Assembly (NCBI RefSeq): GCF_002836745.1
Contig: NZ_PJAR01000044.1
Location: 496,001-560,000 of the forward strand
DNA: 64,000 bases
Direction of reading: 5' to 3'
Source of the DNA: Glaciecola sp. 33A
GTDB taxonomy: Bacteria > Pseudomonadota > Gammaproteobacteria > Enterobacterales > Alteromonadaceae
In this document: positions 19,606-27,577 of the stretch, piece after piece
Position numbering within the stretch: position 1 is the stretch's first letter
How the letters are laid out: each line of letters begins with the position of its first letter
Notes under the pieces: generated by a model
Databases searched by the model: none
The model's input: only the letters and a program-made list of their open reading frames with translations
Told to the model about the DNA's origin: nothing
Made by a program: the position numbers and the translations under genes

Positions 19606-20335
19606 GAGCGTACAAGAATTATAAAATAGATTCAATATAAATGGAAAACGTGAGCTTAATAGCATTTTTTCGGGCATTTGATTGACGAATACGCAATACA
19701 GCACGAAGCAAATGTTGCCGCGTTCATCATTAACATGCACTTGGTTTACATACTGAGTTACATTCACCACCTTTGTATTGATCAAAAAGTTAACTTTACT
19801 TGCCTTAGCATGCTGTTCAAATAGACGTTGTAAGTCATTTGTAAAATTGCAATGTTCGGCTTGAATGAGTGTCTTGGTATTACCAATACTGACAATATTT
19901 TGCAAAACTTCAAGTGCTGATAGTTCTCACGCATTGTTGCAAACGCTTTGTTCTATTAAGTTATTCCAATAGCGTGCACCTGCCTTCGACCATGCTTGCT
20001 GTAAAACCCAGTCCACGCAAGATATGTCATCGGAGGCGTCATTGATATGCTTTTTACAACCGTATTGCACAAAATATGCGTAGTAAGGGCCTCATAATGA
20101 TTAGCTTGGTATTGAGCATCGTATTTCTTGGCCAGGCCCTCTAATCGATGTTGTTTCGATTTTGCTAACCATTGAGCACCAAATTCTACTGCACCACCGC
20201 CTTTAATCCGCAAACTATAAAACGATCAACAAGGCGTGCTGATGTCTCTAATAAGGTCACATTCTGGCCTCTATTAGAGAGCAAATAGGCAGCATGAACA
20301 AATGCAGCGCCAATATCGGGTCTGAGCCAAAAAGG
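19606..20335 (-). pseudogene. Degraded FAD-dependent (mono)amine oxidase
   Basis: Pieces of one flavin amine oxidase lie in order on the minus strand. The FAD-binding strand-helix-strand is IGAAFVHAAYLLSNRGQNVT followed by LLETSARLVDR (about 20315-20225), then after a frameshift GGGAVEFGAQWLAKSKQHR (about 20205). A damaged middle has a stop near 19930, and ALEVLQNIVSIGNTKTLIQA with FLINTKVVNVTQYV follows in the 19920-19750 stretch. The start and the C-terminal substrate domain are missing. It follows the dimethylargininase on the same strand, so it probably was the last gene of that operon. The family call is by motif order; the substrate is unknown. Confidence 0.7.
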
Positions 20336-20353
20336 CGTTGACTTGTTAGTATG

Positions 20354-21115
20354 CTAAAAACGCAGGGACAAGCAGCTTAAGCCTCCATCCAGTTTCTGAA
20401 ATTCAGACATAGCGACTTCGCGTGTTTTATAGCCCAATTGTTGGATCGCATGCAGCGCCTTAGGAAATCCTTTGGGTACCAATACAGTGCCATTTATCCA
20501 TACGCTGTTGGCTGCGTAGTCCTCATCCTTATCAATCTTAATACCATTAAACTGCGCAAAATCAGGATGTGTGTTCATTTCGCCAAAAGTAAGCAAGTTA
20601 TTGTTTTCTAGATAGCTTAAGCCTGTTTTTAAGTGTAATAATTCTGACATTTCAACCATTGATCCCGATAAATTATGCTTGACTAATATCTTGATCATTT
20701 GAGTTGCGCCGTCAACATTGGTGCGTGCTGATAGGCCAATGTAAAAATGATCATCTACCATCATAATGTCACCGGCTTCCACATGACCAGTTAAATTGAT
20801 GCGCTCAATGTGGGGGTAAAATAGTTTAATGGCATCCTCTATGTGCGACACTTCTCCTCTGCGGCTTGCTGCACCAGGGTGAGTTAAAATAGCGCACTTG
20901 CGTGTTAGTAAGGCAACGTCTTCCACAAAACATGAATCTGGGTAGTCTTCTATTGCAGGCAGTTCGGTAACCTGCAAACCACACTCTTTAAGAGCGCTAA
21001 TATAATCATCATGCTGTGCACAGGCTAAGGTGTAATCGGGTAAGCCCATATTCGCTTCGGTGAGCCCGCTCAGCATTGCTAGGCAGGGTTTGCGCACAAT
21101 TGCTCTGGTAAACAT
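20354..21115 (-). CDS. Dimethylargininase (DDAH)
   Basis: Hydrolyses N-omega-methylated arginines to citrulline and methylamines. Counting from the ATG at 21115 (253 residues) the catalytic set of the pentein fold is present: Glu113 in GHVEAGDI, His161 in ELLHLKTGLSYL and Cys248 in LDGGLSCLSL. These are one residue off the Pseudomonas aeruginosa enzyme (E114, H162, C249). The substrate-carboxylate/guanidine region PDSCFVEDVA is also intact. TAGGAG lies 5 nt upstream of this ATG, so I reject the GTG ten codons earlier. It follows an APC permease by 14 nt, so uptake and hydrolysis are probably coexpressed. Confidence 0.92.
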   Translation of the reverse strand: MFTRAIVRKPCLAMLSGLTEANMGLPDYTLACAQHDDYISALKECGLQVTELPAIEDYPDSCFVEDVALLTRKCAILTHPGAASRRGEVSHIEDAIKLFYPHIERINLTGHVEAGDIMMVDDHFYIGLSARTNVDGATQMIKILVKHNLSGSMVEMSELLHLKTGLSYLENNNLLTFGEMNTHPDFAQFNGIKIDKDEDYAANSVWINGTVLVPKGFPKALHAIQQLGYKTREVAMSEFQKLDGGLSCLSLRF

Positions 21116-21129
21116 TTTCGCTCCTAATA

Positions 21130-22353
21130 TTAATTTATGACCCACGCACCAATGATGGCCAATAGTGAAAACAAAGTGGCTAGTATGGCGGTGGTTAGAT
21201 GAAAAACACTAATATGTTGACCTTGCTTATGGTCTTTCCATTGTAGCTTTATGCTTGCCAATCCTGTGCCTAAATAAACAATTAGCACAGCGAAGGTGGC
21301 AATAATCAACAAATATTCATAACTACTGATGAGTGATTCACTGTTATTAAACAATAGCAAGATTATGCCCAATGTACTTGAAAATAACAATGCGCGTACG
21401 GGCGTTCCTTGCGAATTTTGTTGCTTAAAATAAGCAGGAAACATTCCGTCTCTAGCGCCTGCGAGCATAATAGTGCCGGTGATCATAATACACACATTTA
21501 AGGTGCCACTAATGGCAAATAAAGCGCCTATGGTTATAATGATGGCGCCCGAGTTGCCAATAAGTATTTGTGCCGCATCAGCAAAAGGTGAAGTAGATTG
21601 TTGTAATTCTGCCAAGGAAATAGTGGACATTAATCCTAACATGGCGACCACATACACGATTAGCGCGGTTAGTGTGCCTAATATAGAGGCTCTGGGAATC
21701 GTTTTTTTAGGCTCGATGGTGTCTTCTGATGGCAATGTCGCCGACTCCACGCCAATAAAAGCGAACATGATCAGCAAGCATAATCCCGCCACCATGTGAA
21801 ATAGCGAATTATTGTCAGGATTAATCGCTGGGATCGCCTTTATATCGCCAAAAATGATCCCAGCGACACCGATAAACATCAAAGGTAGGATTTTGAGTAC
21901 AGTGGTTATAAGCTGAACTGTGCTCGCTTCACGAACACCACGAATGTTGATAAACGTAAACAACATAATAATACAAATGGCAAAAGTTGCGCTGTACAGC
22001 GGATTATTGTCGAGAAAGGGCAGATAGACCTTACTATACCCTGTAAACGCCAGCGCAAGAGCTGCTGCCGAGGCGACTAATGACAACCAATATCCCCAAG
22101 CCACAATAGCCGCCCATTTGGATCCAAAAGCATCATGTACATAAAAGTAAGGGCCGCCTAAACCAGGCTTTCGGGATGATAAATAACAATAGGTTAAGGC
22201 TAGACAAATAGCGCCAAACCCAGTTACCGCCCAACCAATGAAACTATAACTACCATAACCGGCAAGTAAGGCTGGCATAGTTAAAATTCCTGATCCGATC
22301 ATCATGCCTGCCACTAATGCCCAAGAACGCCATATTCCAATTGTTTTTTTCAT
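21130..22353 (-). CDS. APC-family amino acid permease/antiporter
   Basis: A 407-residue APC-superfamily transporter with about 12 hydrophobic segments. TM1 contains the characteristic unwound GMMIGSGILTMPALLA (about residues 16-31); the TM6 region has FAFIGVESATLPSEDT. The layout and short C-terminus resemble the basic amino acid/polyamine branch (AdiC, YjeM-like). With dimethylargininase 14 nt downstream, the likely substrates are methylarginine, arginine or citrulline, but specificity cannot be read from sequence alone. It is first in the operon. Confidence 0.9.
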   Translation of the reverse strand: MKKTIGIWRSWALVAGMMIGSGILTMPALLAGYGSYSFIGWAVTGFGAICLALTYCYLSSRKPGLGGPYFYVHDAFGSKWAAIVAWGYWLSLVASAAALALAFTGYSKVYLPFLDNNPLYSATFAICIIMLFTFINIRGVREASTVQLITTVLKILPLMFIGVAGIIFGDIKAIPAINPDNNSLFHMVAGLCLLIMFAFIGVESATLPSEDTIEPKKTIPRASILGTLTALIVYVVAMLGLMSTISLAELQQSTSPFADAAQILIGNSGAIIITIGALFAISGTLNVCIMITGTIMLAGARDGMFPAYFKQQNSQGTPVRALLFSSTLGIILLLFNNSESLISSYEYLLIIATFAVLIVYLGTGLASIKLQWKDHKQGQHISVFHLTTAILATLFSLLAIIGAWVIN

Positions 22354-22849
22354 TATTCTTATTCTTATATTTTAGTTTTACTTCGAAGATTGCCAACCGG
22401 GGTTTTTTTAAGGCATTTTTCACTCAGTGTCACTTATGCCAGTGCCACTTACACCAGTATTACGCGCTGAATCATTCAACATTAACGATAATTTACTTCT
22501 TTATAACTATATGCTTCGCAACATTTACCATCTAGGAAATTCTGCAGTTGCTAAGCATCGTCTTTTTTGGGAGCTGATCCTGAATTTGTGTTTGCGATAT
22601 CATATTTCGACAATAGAACATTGTATAGTACTATATGGTGTGTCTATTGTAGTGATTTAAACGTCGTCTTTAATTTACCCAAACGTTTTCAAACGCTGGC
22701 GCCTATTTATGAGAATAGCTCATAAAAAGAGCTCATAAAAAGAGCTCATAAAAAGAGCTCATAAAAAGAGCTCATAAAAAGAGCTTACAAGTAGCAGAAA
22801 ATCATAGGCTGCACACGAGGTTTAATCGTAACAAAGGATACAGATGTAG
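22354..22849. other. 496-bp intergenic region between divergent permease and YceI genes
   Basis: No gene is supported here. It holds the promoters of two divergent genes and the 13-bp tandem repeat listed separately. Two overlapping open frames (around 22317-22660) lack ribosome binding sites and protein-like composition. Confidence 0.6.
22717..22785. repeat. Five-copy 13-bp tandem repeat
   Basis: The unit AGCTCATAAAAAG occurs five times without mismatch (22717-22781), followed by a partial AGCT. Each junction makes the palindrome GAGCTC. The array ends 65 bp before the YceI ATG. Exact identity of all copies suggests recent slippage, i.e. a variable-number repeat, possibly affecting promoter spacing. 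Confidence 0.95.
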
Positions 22850-23515
22850 ATGTCAGACCTTTTTTCCCCATTTCAACGTTTAGGCCTAAAACTGCTAAAT
22901 CATCAGTTTTGTCGCACATTAATGATTGTCTCTTTGCTCTTTTTAACGAGTTCCTGTGCGAGTTGGCTACAGCCAACGCTACAACAAGATATCGTTGAAA
23001 TTCAAGCCGGTGAATACAAACTTGATAAAGACCATGCTGTGCTGCTATTTAAAATTAATCACATGGGGTTCTCAAGCTATGTGGGTCGCTTAAATGCGTT
23101 TGATGTCAGTCTGAATTTTGATCCCAATGACATCGAAAACGCGAACATTGAGGCGGTAATTGATATGCGTAGCATTGATGTTAATAATCCAGATTTTGCA
23201 GCAACGCTGAGAGGCACAGCATGGCTAAATACTGAAAGCTTCCCTCAGGCGGTGTTTCGCAGCGTGTCGGTCGAGAAAATAGATAATGAACAGTTACGTG
23301 TGCAAGGCGATCTGACTTTTTTAGGCGTAACGAAGCCTGTTACCATGGATGCTAAGCTCAATGGCGCGGCGAATAACCCGCTGACTCGGATCTATACAAT
23401 GGGCTTTACTGCCAATCTGCGTTTTAAACGCGCTGACTTTGGTTTAAAGAAGTTCATTCCTATCGTTGGTGATGAAGTTGAGATTGAGATACACAGTGAG
23501 TTTCAGCGCCGGTAG
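22850..23515 (+). CDS. YceI-family lipoprotein
   Basis: A 221-residue YceI-like protein. YceI proteins are periplasmic lipocalin-like barrels that bind isoprenoid or amphiphilic molecules. The N-terminus has a basic stretch, a hydrophobic core and a lipobox (LTSSC, Cys36), so this copy is a lipoprotein; many YceI proteins are merely secreted. The YceI domain spans about residues 52-219 (YKLDKDHAVLLFKINHMGFS, IDMRSIDV, LTFLGVTKPV, ADFGLKKFIP). The ATG at 22850 gives a long n-region; an ATG at 22922 would give a more compact signal peptide but has no ribosome binding site. The 13-bp repeat array lies just upstream. Confidence 0.9.
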   Translation: MSDLFSPFQRLGLKLLNHQFCRTLMIVSLLFLTSSCASWLQPTLQQDIVEIQAGEYKLDKDHAVLLFKINHMGFSSYVGRLNAFDVSLNFDPNDIENANIEAVIDMRSIDVNNPDFAATLRGTAWLNTESFPQAVFRSVSVEKIDNEQLRVQGDLTFLGVTKPVTMDAKLNGAANNPLTRIYTMGFTANLRFKRADFGLKKFIPIVGDEVEIEIHSEFQRR

Positions 23516-23593
23516 GGTAAAAGATTAAATACGCATAGGTAATGCAGTACGTTAACTTAAATTTGGCTTTTGATTTAAATTGGGATCATTACT

Positions 23594-24769
23594 ATGCAAC
23601 GAAATGTGGTAGAAAAAACCGAACTGGAAATTATCGCTTTAACATTTGCGCAAACTGTCAGTGCATCGATTGCGCACCTGTTTGCGATTACGCTTATCGC
23701 TGTTTGGTTTTCTTATGTTGCCCCTATTAGCGAATTGCTCATTTGGGCAGGTGCTATTGCATTTGTATCTGTAGTGCGAATTTCTACATTTTTTGCATTT
23801 AAAAAATATGGGAATGGCCAAAATGCTAGGCTTTGGTTGCACGGATGGACCGGTTTATTCTTTATACTAGGCGTAATTTATGTTGGCGGATTTATGTATT
23901 TCACGCCGTTAAATAGGCCAGAATATTTGGTATCTATCGGTATGTTCGTCGTTGCATTTAGCGCTGCTTCTGCGATTGGTCATACCGCGAGTCTGTATGC
24001 GAGTCTAAGTTTCTTTGTACCCATCACGCTGCCAAGTGTGGTTTTCTTATTTTTATATGGTGGGTCAGCAGGCAATGTAGCAGCATTTACCATTGTCATA
24101 TATTCGGTCACTGCGCTGTATTTACTGAAAAAAAGTAACCAAGCCTATAAGAAATCTATTTTTTTGAATTTTGAACACACACAAGAAATTGAAAAGCGTA
24201 AGCAAATAGAAAAGCAATTACACGATATTTCGCGCAAAGATAGTCTTACCAATCTTTTCAATCGCAGATATTTTGATGAAATGCTAGCAGTTGAAATAGG
24301 AAGGGCGAAACGCAACAATTTACCACTTTGTTTAATTATGTTTGATCTTGATTGCTTTAAGGAATATAACGACAAATATGGACATGTTAGTGGTGACAAT
24401 TGCTTAATTCAAGTCGCACAAATTGCGCAAAGTTTGGTTTCTCGACAAGGCGACATGATCGCTAGGTACGGCGGGGAAGAATTCGCAATTATTCTGCCTA
24501 ATATTGAATTAGATGGTGCGGTTTCGTTCGCTATTAACCTCCAAGAGCTGATTAAAAGCAAAAATATACCGCATGGCGGCACAAAAGTAGCCAATATAAA
24601 ATGTGTCACTATAAGTTTAGGTGTGACTACGTTGATGATAGGTAAAGAAACAACAGCTTCCGAGTTGATTGAATGCGCTGATATTGCGCTTTATGAAGCC
24701 AAGAATCGAGGACGAAACCGCGTTCACTTCGATGCCAATGACTTTTCTTCAGAGGCTGCCCTAACGTAA
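23594..24769 (+). CDS. Membrane-bound diguanylate cyclase
   Basis: Makes cyclic di-GMP from two GTP. The 391-residue protein has about six N-terminal transmembrane helices (about residues 15-185) of an unassigned MASE-like sensor, a charged linker (about 190-215) and a GGDEF domain (about 218-385). The active-site motif is RYGGEEF near residue 292. The inhibitory I-site RQGD lies exactly five residues before it, so product feedback inhibition is expected. Substrate-binding FDLDCFKEYND and a C-terminal YEAKNRGRNRV are intact. It stands alone downstream of the YceI gene (78-bp gap). Confidence 0.93.
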   Translation: MQRNVVEKTELEIIALTFAQTVSASIAHLFAITLIAVWFSYVAPISELLIWAGAIAFVSVVRISTFFAFKKYGNGQNARLWLHGWTGLFFILGVIYVGGFMYFTPLNRPEYLVSIGMFVVAFSAASAIGHTASLYASLSFFVPITLPSVVFLFLYGGSAGNVAAFTIVIYSVTALYLLKKSNQAYKKSIFLNFEHTQEIEKRKQIEKQLHDISRKDSLTNLFNRRYFDEMLAVEIGRAKRNNLPLCLIMFDLDCFKEYNDKYGHVSGDNCLIQVAQIAQSLVSRQGDMIARYGGEEFAIILPNIELDGAVSFAINLQELIKSKNIPHGGTKVANIKCVTISLGVTTLMIGKETTASELIECADIALYEAKNRGRNRVHFDANDFSSEAALT

Positions 24770-24892
24770 GCAATAACCAACAGGTGTTAGGGTAACCTTG
24801 TCAACACTAAACTTATGAAAAAAATCAGTCGTTGACAGTTGTCGTCCTAAAACGCTACCGTCACGTGCCCAACTATCTTAATATTCCCTACA

Positions 24893-25582
24893 ATGCGTCT
24901 CGATAAATTTGTTTGTAAAAGTACACAACTAAGCAAAAGCCACGCAATCCGATGTATTAACGCTGGTGAGGTTGTCGTGAATGATAAAGTAACAACGGAT
25001 GAGGCTACTCAGGTTCATGAAAATAATACGATAACGCTGAACGGTATGGTACTGAAGAGTCGACAATTTCGCTATATTCTCATGCACAAACCAGCAAATA
25101 CAATTTGCTCAAATATTGATGAAGTGTATCCCTCAATCTTCAATTATTTACATGTTGAAAAGATCACAGAGCTTCATATTGCGGGGCGTTTGGATGCGGA
25201 TACAACTGGATTGATTTTGATTACTGATGATGGGCGCTGGTCGTATTCTCTTACAGCGCCAGCTAATCAGTGTCCTAAAGTTTATCGTGTGAATTTGTCC
25301 AAGGAGTTAAAAGCTGATGTTGCCTCCGCGTTTGAAAAAGGGGTGCAATTACAAGGCGAGAAAGAATTAACATTACCCGCTCGTTTGGAAAATATTTCCT
25401 TAACAGAAGTGCTGTTGACCATCACGGAAGGTAAGTTTCATCAAGTAAAACGCATGTTCGCCTCAGTTGGTAATCGCGTGGTTTCGCTACATCGAGAAAA
25501 AATTGGAGATATTTATCTCGATGTAGCGGTGGGCCAATGGCGTTATTTAAGCGACGATGAAGTTCAGTCATTTAAACGTTAA
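24893..25582 (+). CDS. rsuA: 16S rRNA pseudouridine(516) synthase
   Basis: RsuA isomerises U516 of 16S rRNA. The 229-residue protein has an N-terminal S4 RNA-binding domain (about 1-58: MRLDKFVCKSTQLSKSHAIR) and the catalytic domain with HIAGRLDADTTGLILITDDG. Asp101 there is the catalytic aspartate, one off from E. coli D102. KFHQVKRMFASVGNRVVSLHR is the conserved C-terminal motif of the RsuA/RluB/E/F group. The S4 plus length and SYSLTAP favour RsuA. No strong Shine-Dalgarno precedes the ATG. Confidence 0.92.
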   Translation: MRLDKFVCKSTQLSKSHAIRCINAGEVVVNDKVTTDEATQVHENNTITLNGMVLKSRQFRYILMHKPANTICSNIDEVYPSIFNYLHVEKITELHIAGRLDADTTGLILITDDGRWSYSLTAPANQCPKVYRVNLSKELKADVASAFEKGVQLQGEKELTLPARLENISLTEVLLTITEGKFHQVKRMFASVGNRVVSLHREKIGDIYLDVAVGQWRYLSDDEVQSFKR

Positions 25583-25647
25583 GTTTACTATATTTGCTAG
25601 CAATTCAGTGCAACTTGCGCATGTTTGACTGACTGGCACCTACGTCA

Positions 25648-26118
25648 CTATTTAATTTCCAAAAGTTCGACTTCAAAGATAAGTAACGAACCTGGCGTTA
25701 TTTTTCCAGTAGCTGAATTGCCATATCCCAACCTAGGTGGGATAAAAAATTTAAATTTATCACCCACAACCATCAGTTGAACGCCTTCGGTCCAACCCGC
25801 TATCACTCGATTTAGCGGGAAACTGATCGGTTCACCTCGGTCTACCGAGCTATCAAAGACAGTGCCGTCCAGCAATAAGCCGTGGTAATGCACTTTTACA
25901 GTTGTCGTGGCATTTGGGTGAGTACCGCCATCGCCTTTTTGTAATACTTGATATTGCAAGCCAGAATCTGTCTCTAGCACATCTTCATTAGTTTTGTTCT
26001 TTGCCAAGAAAGCGTTGCCTAGCTCAATGTTTTCAACAGCTAGTTTTTTATTATTTGAATTTCTAGTGAAATAGAATATGGCTATTCCAATAACGACGGC
26101 TAAAACAATATATTTCAT
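25648..26118 (-). CDS. FKBP-type peptidyl-prolyl cis-trans isomerase, membrane-anchored or secreted
   Basis: A 156-residue FKBP. A hydrophobic N-terminus (residues 2-18) acts as membrane anchor or uncleaved signal. The FKBP domain spans about 63-155 and shows VKVHYHGLLLDGTVFDSSVD, then the FPLNRVIAGWTEGVQLM core, FFIPPRLGYG and the closing LLIFEVELLEI. Key pocket residues (Tyr, Phe/Asp, Trp, Tyr) are kept, so isomerase activity is likely, in the periplasm. It is similar to FkpA/FklB C-terminal domains but lacks the N-terminal dimerisation domain. It converges with rsuA. Confidence 0.92.
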   Translation of the reverse strand: MKYIVLAVVIGIAIFYFTRNSNNKKLAVENIELGNAFLAKNKTNEDVLETDSGLQYQVLQKGDGGTHPNATTTVKVHYHGLLLDGTVFDSSVDRGEPISFPLNRVIAGWTEGVQLMVVGDKFKFFIPPRLGYGNSATGKITPGSLLIFEVELLEIK

Positions 26119-26178
26119 AATTCATCCTGTCATGTAGCTAGTTCTGTATATTAGCAATGGATTTTTTTGGCGATAAAA

Positions 26179-26367
26179 TTATTCTTTATCTTTACTTTTA
26201 AATAAGCAATGTTTCGCATAATCAGTCGCTTCGTTGGTTGACCAATCTCCTTTTGGTTTTTCGTCCAAATTATCACACCATTCTTTGCTACCGACTTCTG
26301 GGGCGCAACCACTTAAGACTATTAATAAGCCCGAGACCGCAATAATTCCTAAGCTTTTTTTCATCAT
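26179..26367 (-). CDS. DUF3012 small lipoprotein
   Basis: A 62-residue lipoprotein. The signal has a lipobox LSGC and the mature part carries the DUF3012 pattern EVGSKEWCDNLDEKPKGDWS followed by NEATDYAKHC, with two cysteines. Function is unknown. Two adjacent ATGs (26367 and 26364) are possible; AGAGG precedes them by 5 and 8 nt. It lies 60 bp downstream of the FKBP gene's start on the same strand. Confidence 0.88.
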   Translation of the reverse strand: MMKKSLGIIAVSGLLIVLSGCAPEVGSKEWCDNLDEKPKGDWSTNEATDYAKHCLFKSKDKE

Positions 26368-26483
26368 TTATTCCTCTAACAGCAATTTCTATAAGCATAA
26401 CCCAAAGCTTAGCTAACGTCAGTCAAATATTCTATGCTATTCGCTCGCGATCTCGCTTTGAATCGGGGGAATTTAAAATCCGT

Positions 26484-26582
26484 TTAACCTAAATGAGCAA
26501 CGTCTTCAGCTTGTACACCTTCTTCTTCATTGCTTAATGACCCATCACAAGACTCGTGTAAAAAAGTATGTGTATTAAACAT
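26484..26582 (-). CDS. Possible 32-residue acidic small protein
   Basis: ATG at 26582 with AAAGGT about 9 nt upstream opens a 32-codon frame, MFNTHTFLHESCDGSLSNEE through a C-terminal HLG. It is acidic, has one cysteine and no membrane segment. It resembles the small precursor-like peptides sometimes seen in Alteromonadales, but no modification or export genes are adjacent. I do not recognise it. Short length makes chance possible. Confidence 0.35.
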   Translation of the reverse strand: MFNTHTFLHESCDGSLSNEEEGVQAEDVAHLG

Positions 26583-26754
26583 CAACAATTACCTTTATTT
26601 TGGTGGGATTAAACCCTACTTATAAATAGATCAGCATTTCCTGATGACAGATTAATCGAATTAAGTGAATTCGTGTTGATAGTTATCAAGCATGTAGTTT
26701 ATTCTCGTGTAGTTACGAATTATGTGTATCTAAATATAAGACTAGGAAGTGACG

Positions 26755-26949
26755 ATGGAAGGCACAAAACGAGTAAATATTAAGATTGGTACGAAAGTTT
26801 CTATCGTATTGAAACAAGATCAACGGTCGGGTGATTTAACTGAGGGTACGGTTGAAAAAGTCCTTACCAACTCACCAAATCATCCGCATGGAATTAAAGT
26901 CAGATTAGATAGTGGCGACGTTGGGAGAGTTAAACAAATTCATCGATAA
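26755..26949 (+). CDS. ywbE: YwbE-family protein (DUF2196)
   Basis: A 64-residue basic protein matching the Bacillus YwbE family end to end: NIKIGTKVSIVLKQDQRSG, then TEGTVEKVLTNSPNHPHGIK and GRVKQI. The fold is a small beta-barrel of unknown role, possibly nucleic-acid binding from its charge. The ATG at 26755 has AGGA 7 nt upstream and is preferred to the GTG at 26749. It is monocistronic. Confidence 0.9.
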   Translation: MEGTKRVNIKIGTKVSIVLKQDQRSGDLTEGTVEKVLTNSPNHPHGIKVRLDSGDVGRVKQIHR

Positions 26950-27029
26950 AAAGTGCACTACAAAACCCCCTATTGTATCAACTGTGTTCCTATTAATAGT
27001 TAGTTGTTCATAAGCTTGGTCAGGCTAAG

Positions 27030-27440
27030 GCCTTTGAAAATCTGTACATTCTTATCCACTGGTAAATGCAAAGTATAAATGGCTCTCAGCTTGAGGTTGA
27101 GCATTCAGTGACTCACGTTTGTGGCTGGATTCAATGGCATCTTGTATGTCAAAGAACCTTGCTTATAAACCAAAGGCAATTGCCACAGATGAGATCTAGT
27201 TGCTCTACTTTATATTCAGACGCAGATAGAAGAGGACTGGGTATCTTACGTGTCTTTTTATCGTGCTGTCCATTCAGTAATTTCTCGATGTCGTAAGTGT
27301 CAAATAACGCAATCTCACCGGCTTGCCAAGCTTGAGCAGCATGCTGCGCAATGGTTCCAGAAATGTGCCCACGACAATCATCTAAAAAGCTAGATTCGAT
27401 TCCATTTAACTTTATATAGATCGAGATACCTATGTATCAC
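27030..27440 (-). pseudogene. Possible degraded coding remnant, family not recognised
   Basis: The 600 bp between ywbE and the beta-solenoid gene hold no intact gene. On the minus strand a protein-like reading without ATG runs from about 27440 to 27160 (GRGHI is wrong-frame-free: DDCRGHISGTIAQHAAQAWQ, then GEIALFDTYDIEKLL). It seems to continue in another frame as FFDIQDAIESSHKRE until about 27060. Composition looks coding, with at least one frameshift, but I cannot name a family. A plus-strand 76-codon frame here (27066) is an antisense shadow. Confidence 0.3.
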
Positions 27441-27553
27441 AGTGAAGGTTTTGCAATGATTCATCTTAGTGCTTTATGTGTCGACAGGCAGTTAGGTGCA
27501 TAAATAGTAAAAAACGCTATGTATGACATGAACGCCTTAACTGGAGAAAGATA

Positions 27554-27577
27554 ATGACAGCACTGGGGAGTTTTTAA
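27554..27577 (+). CDS. Seven-codon leader ORF overlapping the next start
   Basis: ATG at 27554 is preceded by a good Shine-Dalgarno (GGAG, 8 nt upstream) and encodes MTALGSF. Its TAA shares one base with the ATG of the beta-solenoid gene (TAATG). This arrangement would couple translation of the downstream gene to this leader. Existence as a translated peptide is an inference. Confidence 0.4.
   Translation: MTALGSF

Noticed and set aside
22317-22660. Two overlapping short ORFs in the permease/YceI gap
   Set aside because: No ribosome sites, Phe/Cys-rich and low-complexity translations; the region is better explained as promoters and repeats.
22717-22785. CRISPR-like repeat array
   Set aside because: Units are 13 bp, directly abutting and without spacers; no cas genes nearby. 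It is a simple tandem repeat.
27066-27296. 76-codon plus-strand ORF
   Set aside because: No ribosome site and unnatural composition; the opposite strand looks more protein-like.
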